Positions 36,380 through 44,581 of a stretch of 64,000 nucleotides of DNA are shown piece after piece (position 1 is the first letter of the stretch; each line of letters starts with the position of its first letter). This DNA comes from Flavivirga rizhaonensis (GTDB taxonomy: Bacteria > Bacteroidota > Bacteroidia > Flavobacteriales > Flavobacteriaceae). The stretch covers positions 1-64,000 of the forward strand of contig NZ_SRSO01000004.1 in NCBI RefSeq assembly GCF_004791695.1, written 5' to 3'. The notes under the pieces were generated by a model. It made no database searches, had not been told where the DNA came from, and worked only from the letters and a program-made list of their open reading frames with translations. The position numbers and the translations under genes are program-made.

Positions 36380-37577
36380 GTGGTGCTCGTTGAAGCGTTA
36401 TCTTTTGAGTATTCTTCTGCCCTTTGATTATATATGAGTTTGTTTCTTTATTATACCTAAATAATTTGACATTATTTATGGATTCTTGATTACTATACAA
36501 AAAATTAAACACAAACCTCTTTAAAAAACTTAAAGAATCATTGTTAAGATTTAACTCAGTTATTACCTCATTTGGTTCTATTTTAAAATTATTAATTAAT
36601 ACAATGTTTTCATATTCGTTTTTAAACCCTTGTAATTCTTTATTTCGATATTTATAGTTTATAAATTTATAATAAAGCTTATTTACATTTAATTTTTTTA
36701 ACACTTTTACCAAAGTATAGAAAGCTTGAGTTTTACCAGTAATGACGTTGGCAGAAACTGTTGTTGAAAATGAATTTGAATTATATAGAATATGCTTTTG
36801 AAAATTATATTGTGTATCAATTAATCGCATTTTATATGGATAACTTCCTTTTAATAAATCGAAAACTTCAATACCGTTTTCAAAACACCAATGCAGCTGT
36901 TTTATAAAATCAGTAAAACCAATATAGAATTTTGAGTAATCTACATCAAAAGCCCTTAGGTAGCCATAAATGGTTTTTTGCCTTATGAAGTTTAAACAAA
37001 TGCTTATGGGTTTATTATCACTAAGAATAACAAATAAAACGGCTTCTTTACTATTGATTAAAGGGTAAGCAATTTCTTGGTAAACATCCCAACGAGATAA
37101 ATCGTAGTTCTGTATTTTTTTCTCTAGAAAGCGTTTTCTAGTCATGTCATGAAAAGCTTTAAAAAGCGATTCGTATTCATCCTTAGAAATATTACCAAAA
37201 TATGTTTTGTATTCAATATTAAAACAGGTTTCAAGTCTTTTTTGGTAGGTTCTAAACTTAGATCGTCTGCCAGCACTAAATTTATGCTTTAAATAATCTT
37301 CGGTATTTATATAGTTTTTTAATAGGATTAATGAACCTTTATAAGTGTTTATAATTTTAAGTTTCCATCCCTTTTTGGTAACGTAGCCTTTTAAATACCC
37401 AGGAAAATCATAAATGCAGTATAGATAGCTATCGATTTTATCTTTGGTATCAAGAGTTTCGTAAATTGGCGTACCAGAAATTGTATTTACAATTTTATTA
37501 TAAATAGGCAATGCCTTTTTTCTTTCAAGAAAAGTGCTTAAAACATCTAAAACTTCTGGTTTTATTTTCTTTAGCAT
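36372..37577 (-). CDS. GNAT-like acyltransferase, paralogue 6
   Basis: 401 aa, closest to paralogue 5. Motifs: YCIYDFPGYLKGYV, LETCFNIEYKTYFGNIS, FDVDYSKFYIGF, LHWCFENGIEVFDLLKGSYPYK. The C-terminal domain ends KGQKNTQKITLQ plus five extra residues that run into the next gene, giving the 8-nt overlap. That overlap fits a duplication that kept the reading order of the array. Confidence 0.75.
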   Translation of the reverse strand: MLKKIKPEVLDVLSTFLERKKALPIYNKIVNTISGTPIYETLDTKDKIDSYLYCIYDFPGYLKGYVTKKGWKLKIINTYKGSLILLKNYINTEDYLKHKFSAGRRSKFRTYQKRLETCFNIEYKTYFGNISKDEYESLFKAFHDMTRKRFLEKKIQNYDLSRWDVYQEIAYPLINSKEAVLFVILSDNKPISICLNFIRQKTIYGYLRAFDVDYSKFYIGFTDFIKQLHWCFENGIEVFDLLKGSYPYKMRLIDTQYNFQKHILYNSNSFSTTVSANVITGKTQAFYTLVKVLKKLNVNKLYYKFINYKYRNKELQGFKNEYENIVLINNFKIEPNEVITELNLNNDSLSFLKRFVFNFLYSNQESINNVKLFRYNKETNSYIIKGQKNTQKITLQRAPHV

Positions 37578-37581
37578 TTAA

Positions 37582-38544
37582 CTATTCTTTTGAGACGTTG
37601 CTTTTGTAGTAATAAAGAAATTTATCAAAATTAATTAACTTCCCAATAATACTTTTATTCCTTAAAAACTGGATAAACTTTAATTCATTAACAATAATAT
37701 TTGCACACACTTTTGATAATAGCGCTTTTTTATTGTAAAAAATATGATATATAAAAGTATATGTATGGTTACACCATTTTTCTTTGTAATAGGTTTTTCC
37801 CATCGAGAGGTCAAATACAGCAATATTATTGTTTATTAACCATTCTAAATGATTCATCATGCTAATATCTCCCAAATTGTACCTAGAATAGTTTACATCA
37901 TAAGCCTGTATATGACTAAAAACAACATCTCCTTTGTGAAAATTTAAAGTGATTACAATAGGTTTTGAATCATCATAAATGATATGTAATGATACTTGTT
38001 TATCTAAAATTTTTTGAAATGTAGAGGCTTGTAAAGCTTTCCAATTTGATAAATACCGGTTGTGTATTTTTTTTTCTTTAAATCTATTTTTTAATAATGT
38101 GTATAAGGTTTCAAATATATTATCATAAACACTTTTGCTTATGCTTCCAAAGAAAATCTGTGATGAGATTTTATGGTTTTTGTAGAGTTTTCTTTTTTTT
38201 GAATATAGGTTTTTCCTGTTTCGTTTGTTTAAATTTTTAGCAATAAAAGCTTCAGTGCTATCGCATTCAATTAAATTGACTAAATACCCTTTATATTGGT
38301 TTACTTTCTTAAAATCAGTATTATTGTTTAATTTTTGAAATTCTAAATTCAAATAATCTGGAATATCTTTAACTATATACAGTGTTTTGAAGGTGCTGGA
38401 CAAAGCAAAGCTAGGACTGAAACTTACATTTGTTTGGTTATTTAAAATATGAGGTGCGTAAAACGAATTTATTTTATTTTCTAAAAATAAATCAAAAATT
38501 AAGTGACTATTTTTTAAGTTAAAAAGCTTATGAAGCATATTCAA
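37582..38544 (-). CDS. GNAT-like acyltransferase, paralogue 7 (short form)
   Basis: 320 aa. Motifs: YIVKDIPDYLNLEF, KISSQIFFGSIS, YDVNYSRYNLG, LEWLINNNIAVFDLSMGKTYYKEKW. The C-terminal domain of about 70 residues found in the full-length paralogues is missing; the frame stops cleanly after KLINFDKFLYYYKSN. The normal core suggests a natural short form rather than a broken gene. Confidence 0.73.
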   Translation of the reverse strand: MNMLHKLFNLKNSHLIFDLFLENKINSFYAPHILNNQTNVSFSPSFALSSTFKTLYIVKDIPDYLNLEFQKLNNNTDFKKVNQYKGYLVNLIECDSTEAFIAKNLNKRNRKNLYSKKRKLYKNHKISSQIFFGSISKSVYDNIFETLYTLLKNRFKEKKIHNRYLSNWKALQASTFQKILDKQVSLHIIYDDSKPIVITLNFHKGDVVFSHIQAYDVNYSRYNLGDISMMNHLEWLINNNIAVFDLSMGKTYYKEKWCNHTYTFIYHIFYNKKALLSKVCANIIVNELKFIQFLRNKSIIGKLINFDKFLYYYKSNVSKE

Positions 38545-38581
38545 ACAGTTTGTTTTGTTTAAGGTTGAAGTTACTTAATAA

Positions 38582-39589
38582 TTATTCAGCATATCTTTTT
38601 TTGTGTAGAATAAAATTTATTTCATGTACAAAGTTCGTAAGTTGTTTTTTTCTAAGATATAATTTAAAAGCAAAAAAGTTTTTATAGAACAGAGCCAATA
38701 TTTTTGCCTTAATTGATTTTTTATCAAAATAAATATGATATTCAAACCAATATGGCTTATTTGCCCATCGTTCTTTATACTCAAAATAGCCCTTAGAAAA
38801 ATCTAAAATTTTGATGTTGTTTTTTATACACCAATCTATCTGCTTCATTATACTAACAGAGCCTAATCTATATTTTGCATAATCAATATCAAAGGTTCTA
38901 ATAGTATCAAACATAGCATTCTTAGAAAAATTAAGTAAAGTTATTGCTATTGGTTTGTTGGTATCATAAACCACAAAAATTCCAGCCTCATTGTTTAGCA
39001 TCATTGGTAAAGTAACGTCTTTATAAAAAGCCCATTCATCTGGATTTAAATTGTTATTTACTGTCCTTTTATCTAAAAAACGTTTTTTTAAAAGATGTTG
39101 AAAATCGTTAAAAATAGTTTCATACATCTCTGGAGTAATATCATCTAAATACATTTGATAATGAATATTATATGAAGCTTCCAATTTCCTTTTGTAACTA
39201 TTTAATTTATAGCGACTTTTTCTACTTATTTCTTCAAGCATATATTCTTCTAGGCTTGTATAGTTTATTAAGTCACATATATAACCAGGGTATTGCTTAA
39301 TTTTATAACAACCCATTTTGTGGTTTTTTTCCCAATTTCCTTTGTTAAACTCTGGTACATCATAAATTATAAAGACTTTATCCTTGTAATCGCTTAAAAG
39401 CAGATTTGATAATTTATAATTTATTCCTTTCGTATTTGTTTTACCTGCATTATAATATACAGGTAATTTCTTGTGTTTTATAAAGGTTAGTATATCAACA
39501 AAACTAAACTCCAAAGGCGCTCTTCCACTATTAAAATGGTTTAACCAAATTGATTTAAAGGTATTAAGTAGATATGGGGAGTTAGCCAT
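38582..39589 (-). CDS. GNAT-like acyltransferase, paralogue 8 (short form, array start)
   Basis: 335 aa; first gene of the seven-gene array in transcription order. Motifs: FIIYDVPEFNKGNW, LEASYNIHYQMYLDDIT, FDIDYAKYRLG, IDWCIKNNIKILDFSKGYFEYKERW. It lacks the C-terminal domain and has an N-terminal extension of about 25 residues. It follows an SGNH gene by 7 nt, so the array is physically tied to the MBOAT/SGNH pair, as the isolated copy at 12121 is. Confidence 0.73.
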   Translation of the reverse strand: MANSPYLLNTFKSIWLNHFNSGRAPLEFSFVDILTFIKHKKLPVYYNAGKTNTKGINYKLSNLLLSDYKDKVFIIYDVPEFNKGNWEKNHKMGCYKIKQYPGYICDLINYTSLEEYMLEEISRKSRYKLNSYKRKLEASYNIHYQMYLDDITPEMYETIFNDFQHLLKKRFLDKRTVNNNLNPDEWAFYKDVTLPMMLNNEAGIFVVYDTNKPIAITLLNFSKNAMFDTIRTFDIDYAKYRLGSVSIMKQIDWCIKNNIKILDFSKGYFEYKERWANKPYWFEYHIYFDKKSIKAKILALFYKNFFAFKLYLRKKQLTNFVHEINFILHKKRYAE

Positions 39590-39596
39590 TAATCTT

Positions 39597-40544
39597 TTAT
39601 CTATTTTTAGTTAATAACTTTTTAATATCCTCACACAAAAGTTTTGTAAACTTTTTTGCGCTTTCCGATTCTAAATGAGAGCCATCATATGTTTTATAAT
39701 TATTTGATTTTTTTGAGTAATTAAAATAGGGAATATGATACGATTTAGCAATACTATCCATCTCAAAATCAAAATTTTCCCAGTGACTATTTTCAATTTT
39801 CAATATGGTTGAATCTGAAGGCATTCTTATAAAAAATACCTCTCCTTTGGTTTTAAGATATTCAATAGTTTTTATAAAATAATTGTAACGATAAGAAGAT
39901 ATTTGCTCTGTTTTTATCTTTTGGTCATAAAATTTTAACGTCAACGATTTCCAATATTCTATATCTTTATCTGTTATTGTATCAAGTTCACTTTCTAACT
40001 TAACTTCATTCCACCCATTAAGATGCGAGACTCTATGATTCCATTGGTCAAAATCATGTAAACTATTATATAAAGAAGCTCCATATATATTCATTATATA
40101 ATTATAATTAGGAGAAGTTACAAAATTATTTATTTTTCCTAAAGTTAGTCTTTCATCATATTCAAAAACTTTTTCATCATCTAAACCTAAAGGAGCAGTG
40201 AAATTTCCAGGACTGATCGATAAAATAAAAATACCATTATTAGTTTTTATCTTTTTTTTAATAGCTTCATAATACACCTCTCCAAAATGAGCTTCATTAA
40301 GAGCAAAATTCACTAATGGCTTATTAGAAAAGAAGTCATATTTTTTTAATTCTTCTTCTATGATAAGTGTAGATATACCTTCATTTGCTCTAGATAGACC
40401 TAAAATTAAGCCGCCAGCTTCTTGGGTGAATTTATTATAGTTTGTATCAACAAAACCTTTAGCAAGCTTATCTATAAAGAATAAATAAATAGTAATAAAT
40501 GTTATTGCTATTATGAATAATTTTATGACGAAACTTTTTAACAT
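39597..40544 (-). CDS. Membrane-anchored SGNH/DltD-like protein, copy 3
   Basis: 315 aa. A membrane anchor at about residues 7-24; LILGLSRANEG with the candidate nucleophile S51; late TYDGSHLESES with D287 and H290. The first motif (GLSR) differs from GDSF and GSSH of the other two copies, so the three are not recent duplicates. It starts 3 nt after MBOAT copy 3. Confidence 0.82.
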   Translation of the reverse strand: MLKSFVIKLFIIAITFITIYLFFIDKLAKGFVDTNYNKFTQEAGGLILGLSRANEGISTLIIEEELKKYDFFSNKPLVNFALNEAHFGEVYYEAIKKKIKTNNGIFILSISPGNFTAPLGLDDEKVFEYDERLTLGKINNFVTSPNYNYIMNIYGASLYNSLHDFDQWNHRVSHLNGWNEVKLESELDTITDKDIEYWKSLTLKFYDQKIKTEQISSYRYNYFIKTIEYLKTKGEVFFIRMPSDSTILKIENSHWENFDFEMDSIAKSYHIPYFNYSKKSNNYKTYDGSHLESESAKKFTKLLCEDIKKLLTKNR

Positions 40545-40547
40545 AGT

Positions 40548-41996
40548 TTAAAATTGAAAATAGATAAATGAATTTTGTCTATTAATGGCAAATAAAACAA
40601 TAATTAAAATATAAGCTAAGCTCATGCTATATTTCGTCCATTTTGTACGCTCAGTAAATAACTCATAGACTTTACTGTTACCTTTATAATAATATATGAC
40701 TTGAACTACAAAAATTAAAATGATACTTAAGAGTAATTCAAAATAGTTATCTAAAATATTAACGTGAAAGCTATTATTAAAGGCAAACATGCTTTTTACA
40801 TAAACCATTGCGTGCGATATGTTTGGAGACCTGAAGAAAACTAGTGTTGTAATAATTAAACTTATACCTGTAGCCCATCCTATTAATTCTCTAGCTCTTT
40901 TTGGTAGATGCAACAAATTAAAAATTGAATGGCGAATCGATTTTGTAGAAATTTCAATAATTAATATTAAAGCATTCAGTAAACTCCAAACAACAAATGT
41001 CCAATTTGCGCCATGCCATAAGCCATTAATAAAAAATACAATAAAAACTGCTAGAAGTCTGGGAGTTCTATTTTTTTTAACCAATGGTTTGTATATAAAG
41101 TCTCTTAGCCATTGCGTGAAAGATATATGCCAACGTTTCCAAAATTCTGCAACAGAAGTTGCGAAAATTGGTTGATTGAAGTTTTGAATTAAATCATATC
41201 CCATTGTTTTTGCGGCACCTATAGCTATAGATGTATAAGCAGAGAAATCATAATATATTTGAAAACAAAAGAAAATACTACCTAGCACTAAGGATAAACT
41301 ATGTTGAGAATCAGGGTTTCTAAAAGCTTCATCTACATAAATGCCTAATCTGTCTGCCACCACAAGTTTCAAAAAAAATCCCCAAGCCATCATAATTATA
41401 CCTTCTTTGAGATTGTTTATGTTGAGTTTAATGTTTTCTTTTAATTGGGGAAGAAGCCTTGAAGCTCGTTCTACTGGGCCTGCTACTAATTGCGGAAAAA
41501 AAGATACATACAACGCAAATTTTCCAACGTGTCGTTCAGGTTTAATTAGACCTCGGTAAATTTCTATAGAATAACTCATGGTTTGAAACGTGTAAAAACT
41601 AATACCAATAGGAAGTAGAATATTGCTGAAATTATACGAATTTGCTTCTTGGTCATTTAATAATTCTGTCCCAAAGAAATCAAAAAGCCATTGAATGTTT
41701 GATGTAAAGAAAAGTAGATACTTGAAAACAAAAAGAATACCAACATTAGTTATTATACTTATAATTAAATAATTTCTTTTTAATGGCTTACTGTTTGCCT
41801 CGTACATTTTTATACCACAATAATAATCTACCAACGTTGATATTATTAATAATATAAGCAACTCTGGTTCATGTGCCATGTAAAAATAATAGCTACCTAG
41901 TAAAAGCCATAGCCATCTATATTTATGCTTTAGTAGGTAAAACCCAATAATCATGATTGGGAAAAAAAGAAGAAATTCAAACGAATTAAAGAGCAT
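40548..41996 (-). CDS. MBOAT O-acyltransferase, copy 3
   Basis: 482-aa polytopic membrane acyltransferase; SFFPQLVAGPVERA (about 165-178), FWKRWHISFTQWL (H290) and NGLWHGANW with the catalytic H328. It ends FIYFQF like the other two, but other segments (FYMAHEPEL in place of YGWWD) set it apart. It is the first gene of the roughly 26-kb leftward train and has a -7 box at 42031-42038. Confidence 0.95.
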   Translation of the reverse strand: MLFNSFEFLLFFPIMIIGFYLLKHKYRWLWLLLGSYYFYMAHEPELLILLIISTLVDYYCGIKMYEANSKPLKRNYLIISIITNVGILFVFKYLLFFTSNIQWLFDFFGTELLNDQEANSYNFSNILLPIGISFYTFQTMSYSIEIYRGLIKPERHVGKFALYVSFFPQLVAGPVERASRLLPQLKENIKLNINNLKEGIIMMAWGFFLKLVVADRLGIYVDEAFRNPDSQHSLSLVLGSIFFCFQIYYDFSAYTSIAIGAAKTMGYDLIQNFNQPIFATSVAEFWKRWHISFTQWLRDFIYKPLVKKNRTPRLLAVFIVFFINGLWHGANWTFVVWSLLNALILIIEISTKSIRHSIFNLLHLPKRARELIGWATGISLIITTLVFFRSPNISHAMVYVKSMFAFNNSFHVNILDNYFELLLSIILIFVVQVIYYYKGNSKVYELFTERTKWTKYSMSLAYILIIVLFAINRQNSFIYFQF

Positions 41997-42030
41997 CTAT
42001 TACTTATAATTAGAGGGATAAATTACTAAA

Positions 42031-42038
42031 CAAACATA
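42031..42038 (-). promoter_or_regulatory. Promoter -7 box at the head of the leftward train
   Basis: The minus strand reads TATGTTTG (TAnnTTTG), 34 nt before the ATG at 41996. No clear -33 element. It is the best candidate promoter for the array and downstream genes. Confidence 0.5.
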
Positions 42039-42531
42039 AATTAATTTTACATGATTCTTTAAAAAATAAGTTGAAATGAAAATAAAAAGGTTTAATATCT
42101 TTATAGTGTGTTTTATCGATTTTTTCATCATCATTATTATGCATATTACCGTATATCGACCTTATAAGTTCGAAACTTTTTAACTTAAAATGGGCATTTT
42201 TTTATTTTTAACGTTTATTTTTTAAGCGTCTGAATATTAGCACATTAAAAATAGTAAGTTATTAGAACTTATTAACAATTTATAGATATAATGGGTGTTA
42301 GGCGTTATTTTTGTCTTTTTTATTTGCATAAAGAAAATCCAAATTAAACTCTTGAACGTAAATATCAATCAGTTAGAGGAACTAAAAACACTTAATCGTA
42401 AAAAATTGTACTTAATCGATTACAAATTATTTTTAAAATGTATTTTGTCGAAAAAAGAATACACTTAAACGATTTTTTAAAAAATTATTTTACTATTGGA
42501 AAAGATATTAACCCCCCAAATCGAGATTATT
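42039..42531. other. Intergenic region between divergent transcription units
   Basis: About 500 nt without a gene. A rightward TATTTTTG box is at 42306-42313. A motif close to ACTTAATCG occurs three times (near 42390, 42410 and 42463, the last as ACTTAAACGA). I see no ORF or RNA gene. The long leader could hold regulatory structure that I cannot define. Confidence 0.4.
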
Positions 42532-44508
42532 ATGAAAAGGACTTTAAAAACTATGCTATTTACGTTACTATTAATGATATCAATGATATCATGTAATAAA
42601 GATGAATTATTCACTGAACCTATTATAGAGGAAGAAAAAGAAACACCTATAGATACTGAAGATCCTTCAGATGATGGTGATGATCATGATGCAACATTAC
42701 CATGTGATTTTACATTAGACAATTTAGACCCTAACGCTACTGTAATTATAGACTGTATTTTAGATTTAGGAGGTGAAACTGTTAACCTTCCAGCGAATGT
42801 TACCATTGATTTTGAAGGTGGTGATATTATTAATGGTACTATTAATTTTTCTGAAGGAAGTATTATAGATGGACATCTTCTAAATTCTACTTTAACTATA
42901 GGAGGTTCTAGTCCACAGCTAAAAGACCCTACATTTAATTTTGACCCTAAACGTTGGGGAATAGTTGAAGGAGAAACTACATCTGAAATTGCTTTAAGAA
43001 ACAACAAAATTCTAGAAGAGGCTATGGAAATGTCTAAAGAATTGGGTGTCACTACTTTTAAAATAGATAAATTGGATGCTTATTTTGAAGTTTCTAAAAT
43101 TACTAGTACCGTTGTTAATGCAAATTTTTATGAGACTGTAGAAGCTGTTAATGTACCTTCTGATTTTAATCTAGTAATGACTGACAATACGCATCTTAGA
43201 ACATTTCCAAATGGTAGAAGAGATTATGCTTTGTTTGCTTTACGAGATGTTTCTAATGTTACCATTATTGGAGGTAATTTACATGGAGGTAGAGATGCTC
43301 ATGATTATTCATCAGGCGGGTCTCATGAATGGGGACATGTTTTTCAAATTAAAGCTTCCAGTAATATAGTAATAGATGGTGTTAAAATGTTAAATGGCGT
43401 AGGTGATGGAATGTCTATAAGTGCTTTAAATTTTTCTTTTCAGCCAAACTATAGACCATCGCATGATATTATTATTAAAAATTGTATTTTTGATTTAAAC
43501 AGACGATCTAATATGTCTATAACTGATGGTTATAATATATTAATAGAAAATAACCAATTCTTAAATGCAGGACGTGCTACAAGTCAAACTGAGGGTGCTA
43601 CTGTAGGATTTGCGATTAATATAGAAGCAGAAAGAAGACGAGATAGTAATGGAAATCTAGTTTTTTATGAAAGAGCTTATGATATAACTATCAAAAACAA
43701 TGTTGAACGGGGAAGTCGAGGAAGTGGTTTTGGAATATCTATTGGAGAAAAAATAACAATAGAAGGTAATGATATGGAAAAAAGTATTTCTTACTTATAT
43801 ACATCTGACAGTAAAATAATTAATAATAAATTTAAATCAATAGGAGGTGTAGAAGGTAAAACAGCCATAGTCGCTGGTGGAATTCCTTCTGAGTCTATTT
43901 CTAACAATACAATATCGGGTAATCATATTGATGGTTATGGTACTGGTATTATTATGTATGATCAAGAGATAGAAGTATCTAATAACACTATTGAAAACTG
44001 TATTAATGGAATTAATTTTGTGAGGATTAGAGATTGTCAAATTACTGGGAATATTATTAATAGTACTCATTCTAGTAGTCGAGGAATCGGGGCGACTTTA
44101 ACTCATGCAAATAATGTTATAATAGAAGGTAATGAAATATCAGTAAAAAAAGATCAATTAAATTTTGTGCATCTTAATAATAAAGCTGGGGAAGAAAACA
44201 ATAAAGTTACTATCCAAAACAATAAATTTTTATCGAAATCTAAAGTGACATTAGAAAACTCTAAAGGATTAGATTTCAATAATAACAATTTAGTTGGTGG
44301 AGGTATGCAATTAATTAATACCTCTAAAATAAAGTTAAATTCTAATACTATTGCTTCAGAAATAAGTCATGGGATTCATTTAAGAGAAAGCAATTCTGTT
44401 ATCGATATTAATTCTAATACTATTTCTGTTACTGGTAATTTTAGTTGCACTAAGACAGATAGTGGAAGTTCGCAAATCAATATACCAGATTCTAATACTT
44501 GTAACTAA
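42532..44508 (+). CDS. Lipoprotein with a right-handed beta-helix domain
   Basis: 658 aa. I start at ATG 42532 because it gives a proper lipoprotein signal peptide (MKRTLKTMLF...MISMISC, lipidated cysteine followed by NKDE); the TTG at 42496 would add 12 residues before it. An acidic linker (about 20-65) is followed by a long parallel beta-helix (about 200-640) with many N-N/V-I rungs such as IIIKNCIF, ILIENNQF and ITIKNN. Pectate-lyase-like proteins of this kind bind or cut polysaccharide. It sits between two glycan operons, so it may trim or hold the exported polymer at the cell surface. Confidence 0.85.
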   Translation: MKRTLKTMLFTLLLMISMISCNKDELFTEPIIEEEKETPIDTEDPSDDGDDHDATLPCDFTLDNLDPNATVIIDCILDLGGETVNLPANVTIDFEGGDIINGTINFSEGSIIDGHLLNSTLTIGGSSPQLKDPTFNFDPKRWGIVEGETTSEIALRNNKILEEAMEMSKELGVTTFKIDKLDAYFEVSKITSTVVNANFYETVEAVNVPSDFNLVMTDNTHLRTFPNGRRDYALFALRDVSNVTIIGGNLHGGRDAHDYSSGGSHEWGHVFQIKASSNIVIDGVKMLNGVGDGMSISALNFSFQPNYRPSHDIIIKNCIFDLNRRSNMSITDGYNILIENNQFLNAGRATSQTEGATVGFAINIEAERRRDSNGNLVFYERAYDITIKNNVERGSRGSGFGISIGEKITIEGNDMEKSISYLYTSDSKIINNKFKSIGGVEGKTAIVAGGIPSESISNNTISGNHIDGYGTGIIMYDQEIEVSNNTIENCINGINFVRIRDCQITGNIINSTHSSSRGIGATLTHANNVIIEGNEISVKKDQLNFVHLNNKAGEENNKVTIQNNKFLSKSKVTLENSKGLDFNNNNLVGGGMQLINTSKIKLNSNTIASEISHGIHLRESNSVIDINSNTISVTGNFSCTKTDSGSSQINIPDSNTCN

Positions 44509-44534
44509 ATAGTAACTCTATTTAGAGAAAAAGT

Positions 44535-44571
44535 AAAACCCCAGAATAGTTTTATTATTCTGGGGTTTTTT
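44535..44571. terminator. Strong bidirectional terminator
   Basis: Stem AAAACCCCAGAATA pairs with TATTCTGGGGTTTT, with A and T tracts on the two sides. It ends the beta-helix gene and the leftward operon that stops at 44582. Confidence 0.93.
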
Positions 44572-44581
44572 ATATTAAATC

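Noticed and set aside
31630..39589. Reading the GNAT array as an integron cassette array or prophage
   Set aside because: The genes are paralogues in one orientation with near-zero spacing and no repeated recombination sites or integrase.
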